Positions 33,309-41,956 of a stretch of DNA of 64,000 nt are shown here, piece by piece (the first letter of the stretch is position 1; every line of letters begins with the position of its first letter). The notes below the pieces were generated by a model. It did no database searches. It was given only the letters and a program-made list of their open reading frames with translations, and had not been told where the DNA came from. The translations under genes were made by a program, and so were the position numbers. This DNA comes from Pseudonocardia abyssalis. GTDB lineage: Bacteria; Actinomycetota; Actinomycetes; Mycobacteriales; Pseudonocardiaceae. The stretch is from positions 558,001-622,000 of the forward strand of contig NZ_JADQDK010000001.1 of assembly GCF_019263705.2 (NCBI RefSeq), written 5' to 3'.

Positions 33309-35965
33309 TCGGGCTGTGGTGGCGGGGCCTGGTCACCCGCCGCGCCACCCGCCTGGTCGCCTGCGCCGCCGGGATCGCCGTGGCCGTCGCGCTGCTGGCG
33401 TCGCTCGGCGCGTTCCTCACCGGCGCGCAGGCCTCGATGACCGACCGCGCCGCGCGCACGGTGTCGGTAGACTGGCAGGTCGAGGTCGCGCCGGGCGCCG
33501 ACCCGGCCGCCGTGCTCGACGCGGTGCGCGCCGACCCGGGCACCGCCGAAGCGCTGCCGGTCGGGTACGGGCGCGCGGACGGGCTGACCGCCACCACCGG
33601 CACCACCACCCAGACCACGGGCGGCGCGGTCGTGCTCGGGCTGCCCGACCTCTACCGGACCGCGTTCCCCGGTGAGCTGCGCACCCTGGCGGGCGCCGAC
33701 CGCGGGGTGCTGATCGCGCAGCAGACCGCAGCCAACCTGGGTGTCGCCCCGGGAGACATGGTCACGGTGAACCTGCTCGGCGGCCCGGCCACGACCGTCC
33801 GGATCGACGGGGTGGTCGAGCTTCCAGCGGCCGACTCGCTGTTCCAGAAGGTCGGCGCCCCGCCGGGCAGCCAGCCCACCGCGCCGCCGGACAACGCGCT
33901 GCTGCTGCCGCAGAACCAGTGGCAGGACCTGTTCGCCCCGCTGGCCGGGTCACGACCGGATCTGGTGAGCACCCAGGTCCACGCCCTGCGCAGCCACGCC
34001 CTGCCCGCCGATCCGGCGAGCGCCTACGTATCCGAGACCGGGGCGGCGCGCAACCTGGAAGCCGGCGCCGCCGGGTCCGCGCTGGTCGGCGACAACCTCG
34101 GTGCCGCGCTCGGCGCCGCCCGCAGCGACGCCGCCTACGCCCAGGTGCTGTTCCTGTTCCTCGGCGTGCCCGGCGCCGTGCTGGCCGGACTGCTCACAGC
34201 GGCGGTCACCGGGGCGGGTGCCCCGCGCCGCCGCCGCGAGCAGGCCCTGCTGCGCACCCGCGGCGCGTCGGCCCGCCAGGTACTGGCGCTGGCCGTGGTC
34301 GAGGCGGCCACGGTCGGCGTCGCAGGCGCGGTCGCCGGGCTCGGGATCGCCGCACTGGTCGGGCAGCTCGCGTTCGGCTCCGCCGCGTTCGGGGCCACCC
34401 CGGCCGCCGCGGCGCTCTGGGTCGGCGCGGCGGCCGCGTTCGGGCTCGCTGTCGCCGCCGCCACCGTCGCGTTCCCGGCCTGGCGCGACCAGCGTGGCGC
34501 GACCGTCGCCGCCGGGCGCAGCACCGCCGAGCGTCCCCGGGCGCCCTGGTGGGCCCGATACGGCCTCGACGTCGTGCTGCTCACCGCCTCCGGGCTGGTC
34601 TTCTGGGCCACCAGCGGCACCAATTACGCGCTGGTGCTCGCCCCCGAGGGGGTGCCGACGATCTCGGTGTCCTACTGGGCCTTCGCTGGGCCCGCGCTGC
34701 TGTGGGTCGGCCTCGGGCTGCTCGGCTGGCGGGTGGCCGACCTGGTGCTGGGCCGCGGGCGGCGCCTCGTCGGCACCGCGCTGCGCCCGCTGGCCGGCGG
34801 GCTCTCGCAGACCGTCGCCTCCACCCTGGCCCGGCAACGCCGCCCGCTCGGGCGCTCGATCGTGCTCCTCGCGCTCGCGCTGTCGTTCGCGGCGTCGACG
34901 GCCACGTTCAACGCCACCTACCGCCAGCAGGCCGAGGTCGACGCCCTGCTCACCAACGGCGCCGACGTCACCGTCACCGAGTCACCGGGCGTGACCGTCG
35001 GCCCCGACGCCGGCCGGTCCCTCGCGGCGCTGCCCGGGGTCCGCGGTGTCGAACCGGTCCAGCACCGCTTCGGCTACGTCGGCGCCGACCTGCAGGACGT
35101 CTACGGCGTGAACCCGGCCACGATCACCGGGGCCACCGCGCTGCAGGACGCCTACTTCCAGGGCGGCACCGCCCGGCAGCTGATGGATACCCTGGCCGCG
35201 CGCCCGGACTCGATCCTGGTCAGCGCGGAGACGGTGAAGGACTTCCAGCTCCAGCCCGGTGACCTGCTCAACCTGCGGATCAAGGACGGCCGCACCGGGC
35301 AGCTCACCCAGGTTCCGTTCCACTACGTCGGGGTCGTCACCGAGTTCCCCACCGCGCCCAAGGACAGCTTCTTCGTCGCCAACGCCGCGTACCTCGCCCA
35401 GGCCACCGGAACCGACGCCGTCGGCGCGTTCCTCGTCGACACCGGTGGCGTGGACACCGCGGGCGTGGCCGACGCGATCCGGGCCCAGCTCGGCCCCTCG
35501 GCCACGGTGACCGACATCGGCAACGCCCGGAGTCGAATCGGGTCCAGCCTCACCTCGGTGGACCTGGCCGGCCTCACCACGGTGGAGCTCGGGTTCGCCG
35601 TCGTGCTGGCCACCGCGTCCGGCGGGCTGGTGCTCGCCCTCGGGCTGGCCGAGCGCCGCCGCTCGTTCGCCATCTCCCGGGCGCTCGGCGCGAACCCGGC
35701 CCAGCTGCGCGGGTTCGTCTCCGGTGAGGCCGCCGTGCTCGCCGTCGGGGGACTGGCGATCGGGGCGGTCGGCGGGTGGCTGCTCTCGGAGATGCTCGTG
35801 ACGGTCCTGACCGGGGTGTTCGACCCGCCGCCGTCGACGCTGGCCGTCCCGTGGGCCTACCTCGCCGGCATCGTCGTCCTGACCGTCGCCGCGCTGGCGG
35901 CCGCGGCCGCCGCGGCCGCGCGGCTGGCCGCCCGCCCGGCCCTCGACATGGTGCGCCGCCTGTGA
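33305..35965 (+). CDS. FtsX/MacB-like ABC permease, large
   Basis: This 886-residue protein starts at GTG 33305 (GTGA overlap). There is one N-terminal helix, a periplasmic domain (about 40-290), a first FtsX-like block of three helices (about 285-400), two central helices (about 420-490), a second periplasmic domain (about 530-760) and a final FtsX block (about 760-875). This is the common actinobacterial two-FtsX layout. It would be the membrane part of an exporter with the two ATPases and the lipoprotein. The cargo is unknown. Confidence 0.88.
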   Translation: MIGLWWRGLVTRRATRLVACAAGIAVAVALLASLGAFLTGAQASMTDRAARTVSVDWQVEVAPGADPAAVLDAVRADPGTAEALPVGYGRADGLTATTGTTTQTTGGAVVLGLPDLYRTAFPGELRTLAGADRGVLIAQQTAANLGVAPGDMVTVNLLGGPATTVRIDGVVELPAADSLFQKVGAPPGSQPTAPPDNALLLPQNQWQDLFAPLAGSRPDLVSTQVHALRSHALPADPASAYVSETGAARNLEAGAAGSALVGDNLGAALGAARSDAAYAQVLFLFLGVPGAVLAGLLTAAVTGAGAPRRRREQALLRTRGASARQVLALAVVEAATVGVAGAVAGLGIAALVGQLAFGSAAFGATPAAAALWVGAAAAFGLAVAAATVAFPAWRDQRGATVAAGRSTAERPRAPWWARYGLDVVLLTASGLVFWATSGTNYALVLAPEGVPTISVSYWAFAGPALLWVGLGLLGWRVADLVLGRGRRLVGTALRPLAGGLSQTVASTLARQRRPLGRSIVLLALALSFAASTATFNATYRQQAEVDALLTNGADVTVTESPGVTVGPDAGRSLAALPGVRGVEPVQHRFGYVGADLQDVYGVNPATITGATALQDAYFQGGTARQLMDTLAARPDSILVSAETVKDFQLQPGDLLNLRIKDGRTGQLTQVPFHYVGVVTEFPTAPKDSFFVANAAYLAQATGTDAVGAFLVDTGGVDTAGVADAIRAQLGPSATVTDIGNARSRIGSSLTSVDLAGLTTVELGFAVVLATASGGLVLALGLAERRRSFAISRALGANPAQLRGFVSGEAAVLAVGGLAIGAVGGWLLSEMLVTVLTGVFDPPPSTLAVPWAYLAGIVVLTVAALAAAAAAAARLAARPALDMVRRL

Positions 35966-36010
35966 CGTGACCCCGCGGCTGAAGAACCCATCGGAAAAGG
36001 AGATCACCAA

Positions 36011-36676
36011 GTGGACATCACCACGTACGTCCAGGGACTGACCGGTCCCGCCGTCTACGCCGCGATCGGCGGGTTCGCGTTCGCGGAATCGGCCGCGTTC
36101 CTCGGCCTGCTCGTTCCCGGCGAGACCGCGATGCTGCTGGGCGGAGCCCTCGCCGGCCTGGGCCAGGTGAGCCTCCCGGTCATGATCCTCGCGGCGATCA
36201 CCGGTGCGGTGCTCGGCGACCTGGCGGGCTACGGCGTGGGGTGGCGCTTCGGTCCGGCCCTGCGCCACAGCAGGATGGGACGCCGGGTCGGCGACCCGGC
36301 ATGGACCCGGGCCGAGGACCTCGTCCGACGACGGGGACCGCTGGCGGTCTTCCTCGGGCGGTGGGTCGGAATGCTGCGCGCACTGGTGCCCGCGGCCGCG
36401 GGGGTGACACGGATGCCGCTCGGGCGGTTCCTGACCTGGAACGTCCTCGGCGGCGCGAGCTGGGCGACGACCGTCCTGGTCCTGGGCTACCTCGCGGGCA
36501 GCTCCTGGAGCACCGCGCAGGGCTGGCTGGGGACCTGGGCGGTCGTGACGGGCACGTTCACCACGCTCACCGTGGTTGCCGTCGTGCTGCGGGTCCGGCG
36601 GCGCCGGACGCGCGGTCCGGACCCGCTCGACGTCACCGGTCAGCCGAGGCTCGTCACGTCGGGTGTCGTCTCGTGA
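36011..36676 (+). CDS. DedA family membrane protein
   Basis: This 221-residue protein starts at GTG 36011 behind AAAAGGAGA. It carries the DedA signatures LVPGETAMLLGGALAG (about 36-51) and RWVGMLRALVPAAAGV (about 116-131), with five or six helices and a basic C-terminus. DedA proteins are thought to translocate undecaprenyl phosphate or phospholipids and affect proton-motive-force homeostasis. It overlaps the following atypical receiver gene by 4 bp. A second DedA gene is at 51004. Confidence 0.88.
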   Translation: MDITTYVQGLTGPAVYAAIGGFAFAESAAFLGLLVPGETAMLLGGALAGLGQVSLPVMILAAITGAVLGDLAGYGVGWRFGPALRHSRMGRRVGDPAWTRAEDLVRRRGPLAVFLGRWVGMLRALVPAAAGVTRMPLGRFLTWNVLGGASWATTVLVLGYLAGSSWSTAQGWLGTWAVVTGTFTTLTVVAVVLRVRRRRTRGPDPLDVTGQPRLVTSGVVS

Positions 36677-37152
36677 ACACCCGGGTGCAGCTGGTCGGGA
36701 GCGGCGGGTCGGCCGTCACCGATCTGGCGGGTTCGCTGGCCGCGACGTTGCACGACAGGGGTTTCCAGGTCGAGCTCTGCGCCGGCTACCCGCAGGCACG
36801 CCGATGGCTCGACGAGACGTGCGAGGGCCCGGCCGCGGTGGTCGTGGCACTGGACCGGCCGGACCGCAGCAGCCTGGCCCTGTGCCGCGAGCTGCGCCGG
36901 GTGGCTCCGTGGCTGGTGATCATCGCGATCAGTTCCGCGGTAGAGAGCCGCGATGTCGTGGCGGCGCTGGAGGCCGGGGCCGACGACTGCGTGCCGCGCC
37001 CGTTCCACCCTCTGGAGGTGGCGGCCCGGCTGCGCGCACACCTGCGTCGCCGGACCGTGGACGGCGGGGCGCCGTGTCGCCGACCGGTCCCGGCTGACCG
37101 GCTCGACCCGGCGGGCGGACCCGGTCGACCCCGGACGACCGACCACCGGTAG
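36673..37152 (+). CDS. stand-alone atypical receiver-domain protein
   Basis: This 159-residue protein starts at GTG 36673. It resembles the N-terminal receiver of OmpR regulators and ends with GADDCVPRPFHPLEVAARLR and an RxHLRR turn, but the acidic pocket at the start is missing (TRVQLVGSGGS), Asp61 is in VVVALDRPDRSS and the usual KPF lysine is Arg (PRPF). No DNA-binding domain follows; the C-terminal 30 residues are Pro/Arg-rich. It probably does not take part in normal phosphotransfer. It is coupled to DedA. Confidence 0.65.
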   Translation: MNTRVQLVGSGGSAVTDLAGSLAATLHDRGFQVELCAGYPQARRWLDETCEGPAAVVVALDRPDRSSLALCRELRRVAPWLVIIAISSAVESRDVVAALEAGADDCVPRPFHPLEVAARLRAHLRRRTVDGGAPCRRPVPADRLDPAGGPGRPRTTDHR

Positions 37153-37161
37153 GAGTAGCCC

Positions 37162-37548
37162 ATGACCGTCGTCGATGCCCACACCCGCACCGAGCATCCC
37201 GTGGTGACCCGGATGCGCGATCACCGCACCGCGGACCGCCAGCTCCGGGTTGCGGACATGATCACGAGGTTCGCCGGGTCGATGACGTTCGTGTACCTGC
37301 ACGTCGTCCTGTTCGCGGTGTGGATGGTGTTCCTGGAACCGAGCCCCTGGCCGACCCTCACGCTCGTCGTCTCGCTCGAGGCGATCTTCCTGTCGACGTT
37401 CGTCATGATCGGACAGAACCGGGTCGCGGCGTTCCAGCAGGCCAAGGCCGACCATGACTTCGTCGAGCAGGAGACCGAGCTGAGGACCAACACCGAGCTG
37501 ACCCGGGAGATCCACGCCCTCACGACCGAGCTGCTGCGCCGCGCCTAG
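37162..37548 (+). CDS. DUF1003 membrane protein
   Basis: This 128-residue protein has the DUF1003 pattern: VADMITRFAGSMTFVYLHV, two helices (about 44-62 and 72-90), SLEAIFLSTFVMIGQNR and a C-terminal amphipathic helix QQAKADHDFVEQETELRTN. The family is cytosolic-membrane with unknown function. It may be the fourth gene of a DedA-receiver-DUF1003 run. Confidence 0.85.
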   Translation: MTVVDAHTRTEHPVVTRMRDHRTADRQLRVADMITRFAGSMTFVYLHVVLFAVWMVFLEPSPWPTLTLVVSLEAIFLSTFVMIGQNRVAAFQQAKADHDFVEQETELRTNTELTREIHALTTELLRRA

Positions 37549-37580
37549 CCTGGCCGCGACCGCGCAGTGGATCGGGAAGG

Positions 37581-38330
37581 ATGTTCACGATGCAGGACGG
37601 TGGGACAGACCCCGGTGATGCCGGGGTGACGCACGCGGGCGAGTCCCACGCGGGGGGTCTGGGTGCCCGGTTGAACTGGTTGCGCGCGGGGGTGCTGGGC
37701 GCCAACGACGGCATCGTGTCGGTGGCCGGGCTCGTCGTCGGCGTCGCCGGGGCGACCTCGGCGACCGGGCCGATCTTCACCGCGGGTATCGCCGGGCTGA
37801 CCGCGGGAGCCGTGTCGATGGCCTTGGGCGAGTACGTGTCGGTGAGCAGCCAGCGCGACGCCGAACTGGGTCAGCTCGCCCAGGAACGCCGGGAACTGCG
37901 GGAGAGCCCGGACGAGGAGCTGGCCGAGCTGGCCGCGCTGTACGAGGCGAAGGGACTGAGCCGGGCAACGGCGCGTATCGTCGCCGCCGAACTGACCGCG
38001 CACGATCCGCTCGCCGCCCACCTCGACGCCGAGTTGGGGCTCGACCCCGAGGAGCTGACCAGTCCACTGCAGGCCGCAGGAGCCTCGGCGCTGTCGTTCG
38101 TGGTCGGGGCGGTGCTGCCGCTGGTCGCGATCCTGCTCCCGCCCGCGGCCTGGCGGGTCCCGGTCACCGTCGCGGTGGTGCTGCTCGCGCTCGGGTTGGC
38201 CGGCTGGGTCGGGGCCCGGATCGGTGGCGCTCGCCCCCACCGTGCCGTGCTGCGCGTCGTCGTGGGTGGCGGTGCCGGGCTGGCGCTCACCTACGGCATC
38301 GGCTATCTGTTCGGTGCCGCCGTCGCCTGA
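37581..38330 (+). CDS. VIT/CCC1-family metal transporter
   Basis: This 249-residue protein has VIT1/CCC1 signatures: LNWLRAGVLGANDGIVSVAG in the first helix, GAVSMALGEYVSVSSQRDAE in the second and a cytosolic Glu-rich helical insert (about 90-160) that binds metal in characterised relatives. Three more helices follow. Members export or sequester Fe(II)/Mn(II). ATG 37590 is an alternative start. It is convergent with the CDF exporter. Confidence 0.88.
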   Translation: MFTMQDGGTDPGDAGVTHAGESHAGGLGARLNWLRAGVLGANDGIVSVAGLVVGVAGATSATGPIFTAGIAGLTAGAVSMALGEYVSVSSQRDAELGQLAQERRELRESPDEELAELAALYEAKGLSRATARIVAAELTAHDPLAAHLDAELGLDPEELTSPLQAAGASALSFVVGAVLPLVAILLPPAAWRVPVTVAVVLLALGLAGWVGARIGGARPHRAVLRVVVGGGAGLALTYGIGYLFGAAVA

Positions 38331-38349
38331 GTCAGCCGGTGCAACGCGG

Positions 38350-39507
38350 CTAGCGTGAGATCGCGCCGGGCTCCAGTGCGGTGGGGTGATGGGCGAGCTG
38401 GGCGTGGTGATCACGGCCGGTGATGTCACGGGGGCTGACGTGCACGGTCGCGCCCACCAGCTTCGGCACGTCGTGGAGCAGGGCGTGTTTGGCTGCGGTG
38501 GCGATGTCATGGGCTGCCACGATTCCCAGGGCGGGGTCGACGGTGATGCCGGTCTCGGCGCGTACCCGGTGTCCGATCCAGCGAAGCCGCAGTTCCTCCA
38601 CCGTGATCACTCCGTGGACGGCGCGCAGGCTGGCCTCGGCGGTGTCGACGAGCGCGGGGTCGACGGCGTCCATCAACCGTCGGTAGATGTCACGGGCGGC
38701 ATTGCGGAGCACGAACAGGATCGCCACGGTGATGAGCAACCCGACGATCGGGTCGGCCAGCGGGAACCCGGCCCACACGCCCAGTGCGCCGGCGACCACC
38801 GCGAGGGAGGTGAACCCGTCGGTGCGGGCGTGCAGCCCGTCGGCGACCAACGCCGCGGAACCGATCTTGCGACCGACCCGGATCCGGTAGAGTGCGACTA
38901 GTTCGTTGCCGGCGAACCCGATCAACCCGGCGGCGATCAGGATCCCGATATTGGTGATCGGTTGCGGGTCCAGCAGCCGCCGGATCGACTCGTACCCGGC
39001 CACCACGGCCGACAGCGCGATCATGAACACGATGAACACCCCGGCGAGGTCCTCGGCGCGGCCGTACCCGTAGGTGTAGCGCCGCGTCGCGGTCCGGCGG
39101 CCGAGCACGAACGCGATCCACAGCGGTACTGCGGTCAGGGCGTCGGAGAAGTTGTGGATCGTGTCGGCCAGCAGCGCCACCGACCCGGTCAGTACCACCA
39201 CCACTGCTTGGGCGAGGGCGGTGACCAGCAGCGCGATCAGGCTGATCTTCAGTGCGCGGATGCCCTCTGCGCTGGCCTCCAGCGCCGAGTCCACCGAGTC
39301 CGCGGCGTCGTGGCTGTGCGGGGTGAAGATCGACCCGAGCCGGCCCCGGAAGCCACCGGCGTGGCCGTGCCCGTGCCCGTGCTCGCCGGGCTCGCTGTGA
39401 CCGTGACCGTTCCCGTCGTGCCGGGCGTGCTCGTGTTCGGGGGCCTGCTCGCCCGGGTCGCCCGCCGCGGCACCGCGGCCGGGGTCTGCTGCTCGTGTGT
39501 CGCTCAC
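38350..39507 (-). CDS. cation diffusion facilitator (zinc/metal exporter)
   Basis: This 385-residue CDF protein starts at GTG 39507. A His-rich cytosolic N-terminus (about 25-65, repeated HGHGHGH type) precedes six helices. Metal-site motifs DTIHNFSDAL and LHARTDGFTS give the HxxxD pairs of a Zn-selective site, and the C-terminal cytosolic domain is present (about 290-385). It is divergent from an ArsR/SmtB regulator; the two -10 regions overlap, so metal-controlled repression by that regulator is the obvious reading. Confidence 0.9.
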   Translation of the reverse strand: MSDTRAADPGRGAAAGDPGEQAPEHEHARHDGNGHGHSEPGEHGHGHGHAGGFRGRLGSIFTPHSHDAADSVDSALEASAEGIRALKISLIALLVTALAQAVVVVLTGSVALLADTIHNFSDALTAVPLWIAFVLGRRTATRRYTYGYGRAEDLAGVFIVFMIALSAVVAGYESIRRLLDPQPITNIGILIAAGLIGFAGNELVALYRIRVGRKIGSAALVADGLHARTDGFTSLAVVAGALGVWAGFPLADPIVGLLITVAILFVLRNAARDIYRRLMDAVDPALVDTAEASLRAVHGVITVEELRLRWIGHRVRAETGITVDPALGIVAAHDIATAAKHALLHDVPKLVGATVHVSPRDITGRDHHAQLAHHPTALEPGAISR

Positions 39508-39533
39508 AGTTGCCAGGATGGCCTGCTCGGGAC

Positions 39534-39554
39534 CATTATGCAAATATGCGCGCA
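39534..39554. promoter_or_regulatory. overlapping divergent promoters and probable ArsR operator
   Basis: AT-rich CATTATGCAAATATG followed by the palindrome TGCGCGCA. On the plus strand CATTAT lies 6 bases before ATG 39546 (leaderless spacing); on the minus strand CATAAT over the same bases is a -10 for the CDF gene. A metal-sensing repressor could block both from here. Confidence 0.45.
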
Positions 39555-39914
39555 CACAACGACATGGCTGGTGCGAGTCCTGGGCGACAGCCGGAAGCAA
39601 GTGATCTGCTCGGGTTGGCTGCCGAGGTACTGGGGCATCTGGCGGATCCCACCCGGCTGCACCTGCTGCGCCTGCTCGCCGGCGGCGAGCAGGACGTGAG
39701 CACGCTCACCACCCAGGTCGACGCGTCGCGGTCCTCGGTGTCGCAACACCTCGCGCGGCTGCGCCTGGCCGGCCTGGTTCACGCCCGCCGCGACGGGCGC
39801 CGGATGCTCTATCGCATCGCCAGCGACCACCTGCATGATCTGGTCGACGAGGCCTACCAGTTCGCCGGGCACCTCGTGCACAACATCCCGCATCACCACC
39901 GAACCGGTCTGTGA
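39546..39914 (+). CDS. ArsR/SmtB-family metal-responsive repressor
   Basis: This 122-residue winged helix has LADPTRLHLLRLLAGGEQDV, recognition helix RSSVSQHLARLRLAGLV and beta-hairpin ARRDGRRMLYRI. The C-terminal helix carries HLHDLVDEAYQFAGHLVH and ends in PHHH, an alpha-5 metal-binding pattern related to CzrA/NmtR. ATG 39564 is an alternative start; the -10 at 39534 favours a leaderless start at 39546. Divergence from a CDF exporter indicates zinc, cobalt or nickel sensing. Confidence 0.85.
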   Translation: MRAHNDMAGASPGRQPEASDLLGLAAEVLGHLADPTRLHLLRLLAGGEQDVSTLTTQVDASRSSVSQHLARLRLAGLVHARRDGRRMLYRIASDHLHDLVDEAYQFAGHLVHNIPHHHRTGL

Positions 39915-40098
39915 CCACCGATCGTGCAACCCGAGAACGTCGGACCACCGATTTGGGGCCGCCAGATCGAGCTCTGCCGCCCTGCAACGTCGTGGTCCAC
40001 GCCGACGCCGACCGTCCGCGGGTGGCGCCTCGTCGCCGACGTCGGGCGTTCGGTCAGCTGCTTGCCCACGGCTAACCGAAGCGTTGCCATCACCCCGC

Positions 40099-40104
40099 TA
40101 GCGT
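40099..40104 (+). promoter_or_regulatory. -10 element of the acetyltransferase promoter
   Basis: TAGCGT in the context CGCTAGCGTCGG, 34 bases before the short open frame at 40138. Confidence 0.45.
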
Positions 40105-40137
40105 CGGCCTGGAGAGGCACAGGAGGAGGCCACGACC

Positions 40138-40170
40138 GTGAAAGCCGGCCGACCCGCGAGAAGTAGGTGA
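40138..40170 (+). other. 10-codon leader open frame
   Basis: GTG 40138 preceded by AGGAGGAGG at ideal distance encodes VKAGRPARSR and then TGA. The downstream acetyltransferase is in the same frame, so this is either a short leader peptide or the original N-terminus of that protein cut off by a stop codon. Confidence 0.4.
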
Positions 40171-40263
40171 CGCGTCCTGCCACCCAGAGGCCCGTTGACC
40201 TCGATCGTGCCGCCGGCACATGGACTGGTTCGGCGGCTACTGCCGGAGATCGGAGCGATCGGG

Positions 40264-40833
40264 ATGATCAAGGAGTTGGCGTATGCGCTGCTTCGGCGCG
40301 TCACCCCGGTGGGGTCGCAGCGGTGGTACCTGATGCAGAGCCTGGTGGCCGTCCTGCCGCGGACGCGAGGTGGGCCGTGTCTGCAGTCGCGCTTCTACGA
40401 GGCGACGCTGCCCGCCTGCGGGAGCGGCCTGCAGCTGTTCGGATCGGTATACCTGCATCGTCCCGAGAAGATCCGGATCGGGTCCCGGGTCATTCTTGCG
40501 CAGGGCGTGCACATCACCGGGCACGACTGGGTGACGGTCGGCGACGACGTCGCGATCGGGCCCTACACCGTCATGAACAGCGGTGACCACCGCCATGCGG
40601 ACCCGCGCCGCCTCATCGGCTCCCAAGGCCACGTCGTCGCGCCGATCGCCATCGCGGACAACGTCTGGATCGCCGCGCACTGCGTGATCCTGCGCGGGGT
40701 CCGCATCGGGTCGGGCGTGGTCGTCGCCGCGATGTCCGTGGTCCGCGAGGACGTGCCGGACAACGTGGTCGTGGCGGGCGTACCTGCCGAGGTGAAGCGG
40801 AGCCGAGTTCCCGCGGCCGGCTCGGCGTCCTGA
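40264..40833 (+). CDS. LbH (hexapeptide-repeat) O-acetyltransferase
   Basis: This 189-residue protein is taken from ATG 40264; the open frame reaches a TTG at 40195. Left-handed beta-helix hexapeptide repeats are seen in IRIGSRVILAQGVHITG, VTVGDDVAIGPYTVM and IADNVWIAAHCVILRGVRIG, and the Asn-His of SGDHRH supplies a typical catalytic His. Such WbbJ/LacA-like enzymes acetylate sugars in glycans. No glycan operon is adjacent, so the substrate is unknown. Confidence 0.8.
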   Translation: MIKELAYALLRRVTPVGSQRWYLMQSLVAVLPRTRGGPCLQSRFYEATLPACGSGLQLFGSVYLHRPEKIRIGSRVILAQGVHITGHDWVTVGDDVAIGPYTVMNSGDHRHADPRRLIGSQGHVVAPIAIADNVWIAAHCVILRGVRIGSGVVVAAMSVVREDVPDNVVVAGVPAEVKRSRVPAAGSAS

Positions 40834-40961
40834 TCGCCGTGCGGCAGGGCGCCGGACGGGGATCACGGGCCCGAGGGCGACCGCGTCACCGGCCCTGCCG
40901 GACACGGGAAGGAAGGCGACCCCCGGTCCCGGATGCCACCCGGGTACGTCACGGCCCGTGG

Positions 40962-41873
40962 TCAGCGGGTGATCGTGGTGGCGTCGACTAATCGTCCCTG
41001 CTGGTCCACCGCGCGCAGTTCCAGCCGGTCGGAGTAGACGAGCAGGTCGACGAAGTGGCGGGTCGAGGCGCTCACCGCCGTGAAGGGCTGGGAACCGGTG
41101 GGGCGCAGCTTCGCCGCGGCACCGGAGACGACGTACGTGACGCCGTCCTGCGGCAGCGAGCGCTGGTAGTCGTGGTCGTGCCCGGCCAGTACCAGCGGGA
41201 CCCGGTAGCGGGCGAACAACGGTGCCCACCGGTCGCGCACGTCCAGCACGTCGGCGTCGGCCCCGTGGTAGCCCGCGGAGAAGGCGGGGTGGTGCATCGC
41301 GACGACCGTCCAGTCCGTCGGCGAGACCGGGGTGGCGAGGACCTGCTCGAGCCACGCGGTCTGGGCCGGGTCCTCGATACGGGTCGAGTCAAGGACGACC
41401 AACCGCAGCGGGCCGATCCGCTGCTCGTACCAGGATGTCGGGCGGCCGAGTGCGGCGAGGATCTGCTGCTGGGCGCCCTGTTTGATGTCGTGGTTGCCCA
41501 GCAACGGCACGAGCTGCGTCCCCGCGTCGAGGACGCCTGCGAACGGGCCGGTCACGGCCGGGCCGATCAGCGCCGGGTCCCCGGTCTCGTAGATCAGGTC
41601 ACCGAGCAGTAGCAGGGCATCGTACTCGCGGGCGGCCTCCTGACCGTCGATCACCATGGCGGTCCGCTGCTCGGCCGCGTCGGCGGTACCGGTGTCCCCG
41701 GCGACCGCCACCCTGATCGATGGTGCACCCGGGAGCGCCGACGGGGCGGCTCCCGCCACCGGTGACGCGAGCGGCGAGCCGTGCGGGGCGGCGGCCCCGA
41801 TCCGGGTGGCCACTGCCACTGCGAGCGTGACCAACACGAGGGCCACCACGATCACTCCGGCGCAGGTTCTCAT
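40962..41873 (-). CDS. secreted metallophosphoesterase (calcineurin-like)
   Basis: This 303-residue protein starts at ATG 41873, with a signal or anchor helix (about 5-25). Metallophosphatase motifs in order: AVAGDTG, LLLGDLIYETG, PLLGNHDI, VVAMHHPAFS and LAGHDHDYQRS, i.e. the two-metal site. The family includes acid-phosphatase-like and cyclic-nucleotide phosphodiesterases. A PhoP-type box lies 60 bp upstream, inside the end of the neighbouring kinase gene. Confidence 0.85.
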   Translation of the reverse strand: MRTCAGVIVVALVLVTLAVAVATRIGAAAPHGSPLASPVAGAAPSALPGAPSIRVAVAGDTGTADAAEQRTAMVIDGQEAAREYDALLLLGDLIYETGDPALIGPAVTGPFAGVLDAGTQLVPLLGNHDIKQGAQQQILAALGRPTSWYEQRIGPLRLVVLDSTRIEDPAQTAWLEQVLATPVSPTDWTVVAMHHPAFSAGYHGADADVLDVRDRWAPLFARYRVPLVLAGHDHDYQRSLPQDGVTYVVSGAAAKLRPTGSQPFTAVSASTRHFVDLLVYSDRLELRAVDQQGRLVDATTITR

Positions 41874-41932
41874 GTGCCACCGGCCCCTGCTCCCTGCACT
41901 CGGCCGCATTGGCGCCAATCTGGGGGAGAAGC

Positions 41933-41950
41933 GCTGTGAGGACGCTGAGT
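41933..41950 (-). promoter_or_regulatory. PhoP-type direct-repeat box
   Basis: Minus strand reads ACTCAGCGTCCTCACAGC; the second heptamer TCACAGC is exactly the mycobacterial PhoP half-site. It lies upstream of the phosphoesterase gene and touches the last bases before the kinase stop. Confidence 0.6.
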
Positions 41951-41956
41951 ACCCGC

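Larger units (their letters stand above)
39915..40263. other. region between arsR and acetyltransferase
   Basis: About 350 bp. The first 180 bp show nothing coding. It then holds the TAGCGT promoter at 40099, a 10-codon open frame with an excellent ribosome site (40138-40170) and the possible extended N-terminus of the acetyltransferase. Confidence 0.45.

Noticed and set aside
40848..40906. Inverted repeat CGGCAGGGC...GCCCTGCCG after the acetyltransferase as terminator
   Set aside because: The loop would exceed 35 bases; not convincing in this GC content.
40237..41355. A 372-codon minus-strand frame over the acetyltransferase and phosphoesterase ends
   Set aside because: Composition is shadow-like and both real genes have catalytic motifs.
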